Origin: JBBTXM01 sp038062255
GTDB taxonomy: Bacteria; Patescibacteriota; Minisyncoccia; UBA11713; 2-01-FULL-45-33
Direction: 5' to 3'
DNA: 30,902 nt
Assembly (NCBI GenBank): GCA_038062255.1
Contig: JBBTXM010000024.1
Location: forward strand, 1 to 30,902
The position numbers and the translations under genes were made by a program. How positions within the stretch are numbered: position 1 is the stretch's first letter; each line of letters starts with the position of its first letter. The notes under the pieces are model-generated. The model made no database searches. It saw nothing but the letters and a program-made list of their open reading frames with translations, and was not told where the DNA came from. This document shows, one piece after another, positions 8,400-15,921 of this stretch.

Positions 8400-9118
8400 T
8401 AACGGCGTACGCGGCAAAAACCGCCCTAATCGCGATTTTAGGAGTTTTTCCCCCAATAATCTGGCTTCTTTTTTGGCTGCGCGAAGACGCCCACCCGGAA
8501 CCAAAAAAAGAAATAGTATTGGTATTTTTTGCCGGTATGGCATCTGTGATTGCGGCGCTTGTGTTAGAAAACGTTTTTTTGGAAGCAAATTCTGTTTTAA
8601 AGAAAGTTTTTGGATATTCTTTGGGGGCTTTTCAAATATTTAACCTTTTGAGCTTTGCCTTGGTCGAAGAACTTTCAAAAACCGGCGCCGCTTTTTTTAC
8701 GGGGATTAAAAGCAGGTTTTTTGATGAACCGGAAGATGGAATAATATATTTGGTAACCGCCGCCCTCGGCTTTGCCGCTGCGGAAAACGCGCTGTTTATA
8801 GCCGGTTCTCTCAAGGTAGGATTAAGCCAATCGATAGTTGTAAGCGCGTTCAGGTTCATAAACGCGGTTTTGTTGCATGTGTCGAGCGCGGCCATAATAG
8901 GCGCGGGATTCGCTTTTTCCTTTTATCATAAAACACGTAGAATAAAAGAAATAGCGTTCGCGATAATTTTGGCTACCCTATTGCACGCTTTTTATAACTT
9001 TCTTATACTAAAAAATATAGAGTCCGTCGCCGGGCAATTTTCGGCAACATTTTTAGTGGTAATAGGAGCGGTAATCGCGCTGTTGCTTTCAGAAAAAGCA
9101 CGGCGCATGGTACAATAA
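8387..9118 (+). CDS. PrsW-family intramembrane protease
   Basis: The 243-residue polytopic membrane protein has about seven hydrophobic segments. PrsW hallmarks are present: a paired-glutamate motif (ALVEELSKTG), the EPEDGIIY motif, AAENALF with a conserved glutamate in a membrane helix, and two membrane histidines (LLHVSSAA and LLHAFYNF). In Bacillus subtilis PrsW cleaves the anti-sigma factor RsiW; the substrate here is unknown. The gene overlaps the end of valS by 13 bases and is followed 4 bases later by hsp20, so the three are compact, but each seems to have its own ATG-adjacent -10 box. Family assignment is good; function in this cell is unproven. Confidence 0.85.
   Translation: MAEIITAYAAKTALIAILGVFPPIIWLLFWLREDAHPEPKKEIVLVFFAGMASVIAALVLENVFLEANSVLKKVFGYSLGAFQIFNLLSFALVEELSKTGAAFFTGIKSRFFDEPEDGIIYLVTAALGFAAAENALFIAGSLKVGLSQSIVVSAFRFINAVLLHVSSAAIIGAGFAFSFYHKTRRIKEIAFAIILATLLHAFYNFLILKNIESVAGQFSATFLVVIGAVIALLLSEKARRMVQ
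9111..9116 (+). promoter_or_regulatory. -10 hexamer TACAAT for leaderless transcription of hsp20
   Basis: TACAAT overlaps the last codons of the PrsW-like gene and ends 6 bases before the ATG at 9123. Confidence 0.5.
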
Positions 9119-9122
9119 TCAA

Positions 9123-9602
9123 ATGGATAAAATGTCATTTTTTGAAAAACTTACCGGAAGCATAAAAGTGGTGGAACCTCCGACCCAGGTCGGAACCATT
9201 GCTCCAGTTGTGGCTGGAGAAGCTAAAGCAAAAAAGGGTTTTGACCACCAACTGCCAGAAACAGAAAACGAAGAGGGCCAGCTAACCCTAGACATGTGGC
9301 AAACTCCGGATGAAATTATGGTCCAAACCATCATAGGAGGCGTAAAGCCGGAAGATTTGGATGTCTCGATATCGCACGACATGGTGACAATCCGCGGGAA
9401 AAGGGAAAAAATGCGCGAAGTCCACAACGGAGACTATTTTTACCAAGAACTTTATTGGGGAACATTCTCGCGCTCAATTTTACTGCCCCAAGAAATTGAT
9501 TCCGACGAAGCCGAAGCGACCATCAAAAACGGCCTGCTTACCATAAAACTTCCCAAGATGGACAAAGCCAAAGTCCAAAAACTCCGAGTAAAAAACGAAT
9601 AA
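9123..9602 (+). CDS. Hsp20 / alpha-crystallin family small heat-shock protein
   Basis: The 159-residue protein has an N-terminal variable arm of about 55 residues rich in P, A, E and K. The alpha-crystallin domain follows, from about LTLDMWQTPDEIMVQTIIGG through PEDLDVSISHDMVTIRGKRE to the characteristic IKNGLLTIKLPK motif. Such proteins bind unfolding clients as oligomers, without ATP. The usual C-terminal IXI oligomerisation motif is not obvious; the tail reads VQKLRVKNE. No heat-shock operator of the CIRCE type (TTAGCACTC) was seen upstream. Standard length for the family. Confidence 0.93.
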   Translation: MDKMSFFEKLTGSIKVVEPPTQVGTIAPVVAGEAKAKKGFDHQLPETENEEGQLTLDMWQTPDEIMVQTIIGGVKPEDLDVSISHDMVTIRGKREKMREVHNGDYFYQELYWGTFSRSILLPQEIDSDEAEATIKNGLLTIKLPKMDKAKVQKLRVKNE

Positions 9603-9607
9603 CTTTA

Positions 9608-9627
9608 TTATCCGCTCTTGTGGATAA
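9608..9627. promoter_or_regulatory. Inverted repeat in the hsp20-methyltransferase spacer
   Basis: TTATCCGC and GTGGATAA pair around TCTT (8 bp, one G-T). No T-run follows, so it is unlikely to be a terminator. It could be an operator for the methyltransferase gene; this is a guess. Confidence 0.3.
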
Positions 9628-9657
9628 GATAACCTGTCGCCAAAAAAGGTATCATAA

Positions 9658-9663
9658 TATAAT
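9658..9663 (+). promoter_or_regulatory. -10 hexamer TATAAT for leaderless transcription of the methyltransferase
   Basis: A perfect TATAAT ends 6 bases before the ATG at 9670. No convincing -35 box lies at the usual distance, and no Shine-Dalgarno sequence is present. Confidence 0.55.
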
Positions 9664-9669
9664 ATAAAC

Positions 9670-10764
9670 ATGGCGAGTAATCAGGTTTTCAAAGCAGTTT
9701 ATTTTCCCGACTACAAAGAAGCGAACCCCAAGGCAAAGGGGTTTATTTTAGCTTTTGGCGATAGAAATAAAGACTTGTATAAAAACATAACTGGCTTCGG
9801 AAGCAGTGAGCTGCGCAATTTACTAGGAACAAACTCGTATCTCGAATTAGAACAACGCGCGCAACAGGAGGGCTTGCCGGTAAATACTTATTGTCTTTGG
9901 TATCTGCGAAAGAATTTTGGCGTACAGGAACCAAAAGCCAAAGAAATAAAAAGCAAGAAAACAATCTCTCATTTCGAAAACAAGGTGATCGAGGGTGATT
10001 GCTTAAAAGTAATGGGGGATATCCCCTCAAAATCAGTAGATATGATTTTGTGCGATTTGCCGTATGGCACTACGCAAAATCATTGGGATAGTGTGATTTC
10101 TCTTGATCAGCTTTGGTCTCACTACGAAAGAATTATTAAAGATAATGGAGTTATTGCTCTGACTGGACAGGGACTTTTTACCGCCAACTTGATGCTTTCT
10201 AACCCCAAATTGTTTAAGTACAAAATAACATGGGTAAAATCTAAACCGACAAATTTTCTTAATGCAAAAAAACAACCGCTTCGTAAACACGAGGATGTTT
10301 GTATATTCTATAAAAACCAACCCGCCTACAATCCACAAATGACTTATGGCGAACCATACAATAAGGGTTTTAGAAAAGACCAGCTAACCGGAAGTTATGG
10401 AGATTTCAAAACGGTTGAAGTAAAAAGCAATGGCGAGAGATATCCTACTGATGTTGTATATTTCAAAACCGCTGAGAGTGAGGGTGAAGTTTATCATCCT
10501 ACGCAAAAGCCAGTAGAACTTGGGCGATATCTAATACGAACATTTACAAAAGAAGGGGATGTTGTACTGGACAACACTTGTGGGAGTGGAAGTTTTCTTG
10601 TTTCGGCAGTTTTAGAAGGAAGAAAATTTGTCGGTATTGAAAAAAATGAAGAGGTATATCTATTCAAAAAGGATAAAATTGACTACATCGAGATTTCCAA
10701 ACAGCGCATAAAAGAAGCCGAGGCTCAATATAAAGCGGAAATCAGTAAATTAAAACTTTTCTAG
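9670..10764 (+). CDS. Site-specific DNA methyltransferase (N4/N6-amino type, probable R-M modification enzyme)
   Basis: The 364-residue protein transfers methyl groups from S-adenosylmethionine to adenine N6 or cytosine N4. The catalytic motif IV is DLPYG (residues 129-133). The SAM-binding motif I lies C-terminally as NTCGSGSF (from residue 302), with VYHPTQKPVELGRYLI just before it, so the order is catalytic before SAM-binding (beta class). The first 100 or so residues (FKAVYFPDYKEANPKAKGF onward) precede the catalytic core and are not recognised; they may be a specificity domain. The gene converges with a nuclease-like gene, sharing the CTAG at 10761-10764 for both stop codons, which supports a restriction-modification pair. 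The recognition site cannot be read from the sequence. Confidence 0.9.
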   Translation: MASNQVFKAVYFPDYKEANPKAKGFILAFGDRNKDLYKNITGFGSSELRNLLGTNSYLELEQRAQQEGLPVNTYCLWYLRKNFGVQEPKAKEIKSKKTISHFENKVIEGDCLKVMGDIPSKSVDMILCDLPYGTTQNHWDSVISLDQLWSHYERIIKDNGVIALTGQGLFTANLMLSNPKLFKYKITWVKSKPTNFLNAKKQPLRKHEDVCIFYKNQPAYNPQMTYGEPYNKGFRKDQLTGSYGDFKTVEVKSNGERYPTDVVYFKTAESEGEVYHPTQKPVELGRYLIRTFTKEGDVVLDNTCGSGSFLVSAVLEGRKFVGIEKNEEVYLFKKDKIDYIEISKQRIKEAEAQYKAEISKLKLF

Positions 10765-11678
10765 ATTCCACCATACGGTTCTTCTTGGAGAATTTTTCGC
10801 GCCTTCTCAATTTCGAAATCAGTGAGTGCGCCTTTTTCTTTGAGCCAATTCAAAAGATGAAAATATTGATTTGAATGTAAAATCGGCTTCACGATTTTAT
10901 CTATACCAGTTTCCTTTTGAACAAAGGCAAGGTGTTTTTTGGAGAGCACTCCTCGGCCAATAAGATCGTAGGCGATTCTTATGGCATCAACCGAAGTGAG
11001 GTTTAAGTCACCTCTATGCTTTTTATCTTTTTCTACATCTGCACGCTCAATACTCAATAATTCTTCAATATTCTCAAGTCCATTTAGATTGCGATTATAA
11101 AGTTCTATCTCTTGTCCGCGATATGTAAACCAAGTTCTTCCTTGTTCGGTTAGAGAGCCGCGCGGCAAATAAACTCCTTCATTAGATACTCGCTGTTTTG
11201 ACACCCAACCACAAATGTAGAGTATCCACTTTCTCTGTCGCGTAGTACCAGGAAGCTCTCTTTTGCTGGGCGTTTCAAGGTGCGTCATCACGTAAATATC
11301 TGTATCTAAATTTTTATCGTGAATCTGGCGAGCGAAAAAGTTATGTTTTGCTTCTCTCGCAATACCATCACTACTTTTATATTCTTCTTTAAATGGCAAT
11401 GCGCCACCACGGCATTTAACATCAACCTTTATGCTGGAGGGAAGCAAAAGGTCATACCCTAACGGATGATCTTCGGGATTTATTTCTGGCATACCCAGCT
11501 TGTTCCGTATAACTATTTCTGCAAGTGCGCCGAATCCCTGTTCCTCTGAACTACCTCGTTCTGCGCCGGTTCTATTTTGATTTGCAGCAATATACCCTGC
11601 CGCTTTTTGTCTCAACTGAAAACCCAACTCATCGGTGAGCTTTATAATGATTGGCTTTGGGTGGTGATATTTATACAT
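10761..11678 (-). CDS. Putative PD-(D/E)xK restriction endonuclease
   Basis: The 305-residue protein is of no family I recognise by name. Near the N-terminus, a helix with Glu54 (GFGALAEIVIRNKLG) precedes GYD (Asp76), nine intervening residues, then Asp86-Val-Lys88 in IKVDVKCRGG. This spacing fits the PD-(D/E)xK nuclease core, which cuts DNA with divalent metal ions. The central region (residues about 125-200) has strand-like segments such as DTDIYVMTHLE and RKWILYICGWV. The C-terminal part is helical. The gene faces the methyltransferase and overlaps it by 4 bases, so the best reading is the cognate restriction enzyme. An uncharacterised nuclease of another kind remains possible. Confidence 0.65.
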   Translation of the reverse strand: MYKYHHPKPIIIKLTDELGFQLRQKAAGYIAANQNRTGAERGSSEEQGFGALAEIVIRNKLGMPEINPEDHPLGYDLLLPSSIKVDVKCRGGALPFKEEYKSSDGIAREAKHNFFARQIHDKNLDTDIYVMTHLETPSKRELPGTTRQRKWILYICGWVSKQRVSNEGVYLPRGSLTEQGRTWFTYRGQEIELYNRNLNGLENIEELLSIERADVEKDKKHRGDLNLTSVDAIRIAYDLIGRGVLSKKHLAFVQKETGIDKIVKPILHSNQYFHLLNWLKEKGALTDFEIEKARKILQEEPYGGI

Positions 11679-11731
11679 ATTTATTTCAAAATAATCTATC
11701 GGTTTTTTATAAATCCGGACAAATTCCTTTG

Positions 11732-11803
11732 TGCCTCTGGAGGGAATCGAACCCCCATATGCGCCTTAGAAGAGCGCTGTTCTGTCCATTGAACTACAGA
11801 GGC
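11732..11803 (-). tRNA. tRNA-Arg (anticodon UCU)
   Basis: The minus strand folds as a complete cloverleaf: acceptor GCCTCTG/CAGAGGC, D arm GTTC...GAAC, anticodon stem GCGCT/GGCGC with loop CTTCTAA (anticodon TCT), a 4-base variable loop ATAT, and T arm GGGGG-TTCGATT-CCCTC. The discriminator base is A and CCA is not encoded, so it is added after transcription. It reads AGA codons (and AGG by wobble). It lies between the pilus operon and the nuclease gene, a common position for gene insertion. Confidence 0.95.
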
Positions 11804-11825
11804 AGTTCATTTCTTGAATTAAACA

Positions 11826-12077
11826 CTAAAACGGCTTTTTGAGCAATGGGTATGAGGGCAAGCGGAGGAATTCTTTTTTGGATTCAAGTTCTGCAGATAT
11901 TTTTTGGATAAGCGGAGCATTAAGCAAAAAGGCCCTGTCTATTTCCTCATCAGAAAGGCTTCTTTGGGTCGCGTAATTCAAGTAAATCCGCAGGTCAAAA
12001 TATAAAACAGCCAAAGGTAAAATTATCGCTAAAGCTACGGCCCAAAATTTTAAATTTTTAAAAAATACGGGGTTCAT
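11826..12077 (-). CDS. Small membrane protein at the end of the pilus operon
   Basis: The 83-residue product has one N-terminal membrane helix (WAVALAIILPLAVLYF) and a charged C-terminal part of about 50 residues (SDEEIDRAFLLNAPLIQKI). Its ATG overlaps the pilO stop codon by 4 bases, so it is translationally coupled and probably belongs to the pilus machinery. It sits where pilP is found in other bacteria, but it is too short and has no lipobox, so I do not call it PilP. The first codons (ATGAACCCCGTATTT) resemble the left end of the repeat element at 22749-22859; this may be chance. Confidence 0.7.
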   Translation of the reverse strand: MNPVFFKNLKFWAVALAIILPLAVLYFDLRIYLNYATQRSLSDEEIDRAFLLNAPLIQKISAELESKKEFLRLPSYPLLKKPF

Positions 12078-12598
12078 AGCCTGAAGTTAAAAATTAAGTA
12101 ATCTATTTCCGCGGAGAAGCCCGTTGAATCGTCTCCATCGCGGTGGATGAAAATTTTCTTGAGAACCCCGGAATATTGGGAATTATCCAGCAAATGTAGA
12201 AATCGGAAAATATTTTCGAATTGCCCTTTCAAAGAAAATGAGAGCTCCGCTTGGCTGGATTCGTTCGCGGGAAAATTGGCTTCTTTGGCGGTAAATTTGG
12301 CGCCGGAATTTCTTCCGAAGTCCTCAAGAGTATTTATAAAAACCGGGAAATTTTCTTCGGATAAAAACGCGCTTTTGATCGCCCCGACCTCGCTTTCAAG
12401 CCCCGCCAAGACAACAGCCGCGGTGTCCAAATCGCGCCTCTTTTCTTCCAAAATCATAATTGAGCGCTCCGCGCTCCCAATTTGTCCGCTTAAAAGCTTT
12501 ATTTTTGAGTAAAAACTGAAGTAAGTCAAAATCAAAACAAGAAGAACAAAAATGGCAACTCCGATTTTTATTATGTGAATTTTTCTATTTTTGTTCAT
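12074..12598 (-). CDS. pilO: Type IV pilus assembly protein PilO-like
   Basis: The 174-residue product has a short cytoplasmic N-terminus, one membrane helix (IIKIGVAIFVLLVLILTYFSF), a coiled-coil stretch (residues about 35-75) and a ferredoxin-like periplasmic-side domain ending FSAEIDYLIFNFRL. This fits PilO, which with PilN links the cytoplasmic PilM ring to the outer parts of the machine. The start overlaps pilN by 14 bases. Identification rests on topology and gene order more than on sequence motifs. Confidence 0.75.
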   Translation of the reverse strand: MNKNRKIHIIKIGVAIFVLLVLILTYFSFYSKIKLLSGQIGSAERSIMILEEKRRDLDTAAVVLAGLESEVGAIKSAFLSEENFPVFINTLEDFGRNSGAKFTAKEANFPANESSQAELSFSLKGQFENIFRFLHLLDNSQYSGVLKKIFIHRDGDDSTGFSAEIDYLIFNFRL

Positions 12599-13145
12599 AA
12601 AATTCTTTTTTTATATCCGCCTCTATAATAAACGGGGCATTTGAATCCTTAAGCAGGTTGGCAATGGGAGAGCGGATTTCGGACAATTCTTTAAGATTTT
12701 TCAAGGCTCTAGCGTAGGCCAAAATATCGCTCCGCAGGGCGGCCTCGCCAGATACCCTAATGAAAAACAAACCGTTTTGGTTTTTATCAAAATCAAAACC
12801 GTTTATTTTGATTCCGCTTGTCGAAGAATTAAGAAAAACCGCAAGCAAGTTTGAAAAAGAAAATTTCCTAAATTCGTTTCGGTTATAGTCGCGGAGCATT
12901 GAATTTAAAGATATTATCTCGCGCTCCAGGTTTTCCGCGTTTCTTCTCTGTACCGACAACTCCTGCGTATCCAGCTGGCGCAGAGTATCGTTTAAAGACA
13001 GTTTCAGAGCAAAGTACGAAGGCGCCAGAAGCGCTATACCGAAAAGAAAAATCAAAGAAGCGTACAGTATTGCGCCCAAAGAAAGCCGAAAAATTTTTTC
13101 CGCCCTAAAAGCTTTTTCGTAATTTTCTGGCAGCAAACCATTCAT
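12585..13145 (-). CDS. pilN: Type IV pilus assembly protein PilN-like
   Basis: The 186-residue product has an N-terminal cytoplasmic segment (MNGLLPENYEKAF), where PilN proteins bind PilM (usually via an INLLP-like motif; NGLLP here). A membrane helix (LYASLIFLFGIALLA), a coiled coil (QLDTQELSVQRRNAENLERE) and a small alpha/beta domain follow. It overlaps pilM by 4 bases (ATGA) and pilO by 14 bases, so the three are coupled and probably made in fixed ratio. Gene order pilM-pilN-pilO supports the call. Confidence 0.82.
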   Translation of the reverse strand: MNGLLPENYEKAFRAEKIFRLSLGAILYASLIFLFGIALLAPSYFALKLSLNDTLRQLDTQELSVQRRNAENLEREIISLNSMLRDYNRNEFRKFSFSNLLAVFLNSSTSGIKINGFDFDKNQNGLFFIRVSGEAALRSDILAYARALKNLKELSEIRSPIANLLKDSNAPFIIEADIKKEFYEQK

Positions 13146-14194
13146 ATTATCTTTTCCATGTTTTTAACCGATAAGGCGAGGCCGATTGCGGAAACAAATC
13201 GCAAGGAATCTTTCATTTTCATTGGAGGAAGATACTTGTGCGGAAATTTTATGTTGACCCACGGATTAGCCAACGTTGTTTCTATTCTTAGTTCGTCGGT
13301 CAGATATTCGGAAAGGCCGAAAAGATTGGCGTCTCCCCCGGAAAGAAAAATTCTTTCCATACCCATCCGCCCCTCAGAATGTGACCTCCAATAATCCAAA
13401 ATTTTTTCGGCTTCGTCTTTAAGAGAAGAAACTATCGGAAATATGGCGCCGAAAACGTCGGTTGTTTTTTGGCTTTTGTGGATATTAGTTTCAAATTTTA
13501 TTTTTTGGGCCTCTTTCTTACCCACCCTTAACTCGCGAGAGATAGCATCGTCCAAAAGCTTCCCGCCCAAAAATATAGTGGATGTGAATTTGAGCGTATC
13601 GTCTTCAAATACCGAAAAACTGGCTCGCATCTTGCCCCAGTCGATTATCATAGAAGACTTGTAAACTCCTTTTGGCAAAATGGCTCTTGAAGCCGATTCC
13701 GACTCGGACTCCGCGCAAACCGGCAGCGCCCCCGCGGATTCTATGGCGCCCAGATACGATTCAACCACCGCCTTTGGGAAGGCGTTTATGACCGCGTCAA
13801 AATGCCCGCTCTCTCCGTTCAGTATTTTGTATTCAAAAAAAACTTCCGAAGCCGGCAGCGGCACATGTTCTTCGATTTGAAACTCAATGGATTTTTCCGC
13901 GTCTTCCCTGCTCATTCCGGAAAGCCTTACGGTTCTTAAAAAACCTTTTTCTTCCGGCAAAGAAAATGCGGCAAATTTTATATTTTTTTTGGAAAATATT
14001 TTTTTCAACCCCAGAGCGAGCTTTTCGCGATTCTTTACTTCTCCGCCGTCTATCGCCCCTTTTTCTAATTCCGCCTCGCCAAAATCGTCAACAACTGTGC
14101 CGTTTTTTTTATCGGCAAGGCGCAAAAATTTAAAAGACTCGTCGGATATGTCCAGTGAATATATGGGAATACTCCCAAAATCAAAAAAGCTCAT
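13142..14194 (-). CDS. pilM: Type IV pilus assembly protein PilM (actin-like ATPase)
   Basis: The 350-residue cytoplasmic protein has an actin/FtsA-like fold. An N-terminal phosphate-1-like segment (IYSLDISDESFKFLRL) is followed by the PilM-typical EKSIEFQIEEHVPLP, a second phosphate-binding strand (MIIDWGKMRASFSVFEDD) and the adenosine-binding segment IFLSGGDANLFGLSEYL. PilM forms a ring that docks PilN at the membrane. The family's usual length is about 350. It begins a coupled pilM-N-O block and has its own ATG-adjacent -10 hexamer (14201-14206). Confidence 0.9.
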   Translation of the reverse strand: MSFFDFGSIPIYSLDISDESFKFLRLADKKNGTVVDDFGEAELEKGAIDGGEVKNREKLALGLKKIFSKKNIKFAAFSLPEEKGFLRTVRLSGMSREDAEKSIEFQIEEHVPLPASEVFFEYKILNGESGHFDAVINAFPKAVVESYLGAIESAGALPVCAESESESASRAILPKGVYKSSMIIDWGKMRASFSVFEDDTLKFTSTIFLGGKLLDDAISRELRVGKKEAQKIKFETNIHKSQKTTDVFGAIFPIVSSLKDEAEKILDYWRSHSEGRMGMERIFLSGGDANLFGLSEYLTDELRIETTLANPWVNIKFPHKYLPPMKMKDSLRFVSAIGLALSVKNMEKII

Positions 14195-14198
14195 AAGC

Positions 14199-15431
14199 TT
14201 ATTGTATTACTTCTTTCCATTCCGAAATAGACCACCCCCCGGAAGGTCCGGAAGAAAAGTTAGCGTTCGAAAGGCCTGTATCGTAAGTAATTGCAGCATT
14301 ATTATCCATCCTGACGCCGTAGGCGGTTACTTCTTTCGCCGCGGCATTATTAGAAAACTTGATCCACCCCCTGCCAGCGTAATAGATAACGCCAAGAGAG
14401 TTATTATCCACGTTAATAAGTTCTTCGCCAATCGAATCTTTCGCGGCAATCAGCGCTAAAAAGCTTGAGGGATTCCCGGAACCGGAAAAAGCGGCGCCAT
14501 TTTTAATATCAATTTTTGCATCTCCAATAATCGCGCCTGAAAACGAACCATAGGAAGAGCTCAAACGAACGATACTGCCGTTATCAAAAACAACATCCCC
14601 CAAAACCCAAAGAGTTCCGGTAACTGTCAGCGTTGAGCCGTTAGTAACCGTCAATTTTCCGGTGATTTTTCGCGGACCAATGGAAATAGAACCGTTTACA
14701 GTCACATTGCCGGAAGTCGTTCCGCCGTTTTGCGCGTCATTTTTCCAATTTTGAATAGTGCTTGTCGCAATAGGCAGATTTTGTATGGATGGAGCCTCGA
14801 TTATGCAATAAGAGTTCGGGCAAAGAGAACCATGGACCGAAGTATTTGCAAACGACGGCGCGCGAGCTACTCCCGCAGTAGAAGAACCAATAACCATATC
14901 TGATATTGCCCCAACCGATATGGCGTCGCCATTGATTACCGCGCCGTTGCTTCCAACAACGGGGCCGTTTGAATAAATATTGCCGTTGACCGCCGAATTG
15001 TTATTCATTGAAATTCCCCCCGCTCCAACCTGCACGCCATAAAAAAATTCCACCCCCTCTCCGCTAAATAATATAGAACGCAAAAAACGAAAACTCTCCA
15101 AAAACTCTCCCGATGACACAACCTGCTTTGTTCCCAAAACATCGCTTACAGTAGTTGTTGAAATTGAACCATTCAATGAAATTGAAAAAGAAGAAGAAAC
15201 GCTTTTTCCCCTTTTTAGCCTGTAAACAGCGTCGTCCACTCCGGCTTCAGCCGTAAAAAAAGCTACTCTGGAGCGAAAATTTTTTTCGGCTACTTTAGCT
15301 TCTTTAAACGCGAATCCGGAAACAGCCGAAAAAACAGAAAGCATGATTATAAGCAAAAAAATAACGGTGGTAATGGCTGCTTGGCCCCTTTCTTGTTTTT
15401 GAATATTGAAAGTAGAAAATTGAAAGTTCAT
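14199..15431 (-). CDS. PilX-like pilus-associated protein with Ser/Asn/Gly-rich beta-solenoid-like body
   Basis: The 410-residue product begins with a short leader, then QERGQAAITTVIFLLIIMLSV, a membrane helix resembling PilX and related N-termini, and a helical segment ending FFTAEAGVDDAVYRLKRGK. The AEAG..DA..RL pattern is typical of PilX/secretion-associated minor pilin families. Residues about 130-390 are rich in N, G, S, I and V with repeating short strands (NNNSAVNGNIYSNGPVVGSNGAVINGD and similar), which suggests a beta-helix that could serve as an adhesive tip. Two cysteines (SLCPNSYC) could form a disulfide. It lacks the G/E+5 prepilin motif seen in its three neighbours. It starts 1 base after the upstream stop codon. 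Tip or adhesin function is inference. Confidence 0.7.
   Translation of the reverse strand: MNFQFSTFNIQKQERGQAAITTVIFLLIIMLSVFSAVSGFAFKEAKVAEKNFRSRVAFFTAEAGVDDAVYRLKRGKSVSSSFSISLNGSISTTTVSDVLGTKQVVSSGEFLESFRFLRSILFSGEGVEFFYGVQVGAGGISMNNNSAVNGNIYSNGPVVGSNGAVINGDAISVGAISDMVIGSSTAGVARAPSFANTSVHGSLCPNSYCIIEAPSIQNLPIATSTIQNWKNDAQNGGTTSGNVTVNGSISIGPRKITGKLTVTNGSTLTVTGTLWVLGDVVFDNGSIVRLSSSYGSFSGAIIGDAKIDIKNGAAFSGSGNPSSFLALIAAKDSIGEELINVDNNSLGVIYYAGRGWIKFSNNAAAKEVTAYGVRMDNNAAITYDTGLSNANFSSGPSGGWSISEWKEVIQ
14201..14206 (-). promoter_or_regulatory. -10 hexamer TACAAT for leaderless transcription of pilM
   Basis: On the minus strand TACAAT is followed by AAGCTT and then the pilM ATG, a 6-base gap. It lies inside the last codons of the preceding PilX-like gene. 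Confidence 0.5.
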
Positions 15432-15432
15432 T

Positions 15433-15921
15433 TTAATATTTACCCCTTAAAACGGCAGAGCCGAAAAATTTCTTGCTTTTTAAAAACTGGCCTTCCCCGG
15501 ATTCCATAGTAAACTCGACTTTTATAATTTCAGAAGAAACATCGGAAGACGAAAACGAATCCCTATAAAAAACCAAATTGGTAATTCGCGCGTTTGCGGA
15601 CGTTATATTTTGCGGAGACCCAGCGCCTTCTTGCCTCGCAATTGCCGTACCGGAAATAGAGTATTTAATGAGAGTTGAGCCAAGCTGTAAAACTCCCGGA
15701 TGAATTCCAAAAACGCTCGCGCCCGTATCCGTGCTGGACGCCGAACGCACATCGCGGATAAACCTGTCGAGAACAAGTTCTCCATTGCGCGATATTCTTG
15801 CCTCAATCGCCGCGGAGCTGAGGCCCTTATAAACCGAAAGTATGGAACCAACCGACAACACGGAAATTGCTGCCAAAATTGCGGAATAAATCAAAACTTC
15901 CAAAATGGAATAGCCTTTCAT
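15433..15921 (-). CDS. Prepilin-like protein (PilW-type minor pseudopilin)
   Basis: The 162-residue product carries a type III prepilin signal: MKG followed by YSILEVLIYSAILAAI, with Gly at -1 and Glu at +5 of the mature protein. Prepilin peptidase would cut after Gly3. The segment RNGELVLDRFIRDVRSAS is typical of PilW/GspJ-type minor pilins. Its ATG overlaps the TAA of the gene upstream (TAATG), so the two are coupled. Confidence 0.85.
   Translation of the reverse strand: MKGYSILEVLIYSAILAAISVLSVGSILSVYKGLSSAAIEARISRNGELVLDRFIRDVRSASSTDTGASVFGIHPGVLQLGSTLIKYSISGTAIARQEGAGSPQNITSANARITNLVFYRDSFSSSDVSSEIIKVEFTMESGEGQFLKSKKFFGSAVLRGKY

Noticed and set aside
8151..8588. Open frame of 145 codons on the minus strand
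   Set aside because: It is antisense to the end of valS and the start of the PrsW-like gene, both of which have clear motifs.
11577..11842. Short plus-strand frames across the tRNA region
   Set aside because: They run through the tRNA-Arg gene and antisense to the nuclease start, with no coding signs.
12030..12077. Fourth copy of the ribosomal inverted-repeat element at the start of the small pilus ORF
   Set aside because: Only the ATGAACCCCGTA opening matches; the partner repeat and the core are missing.
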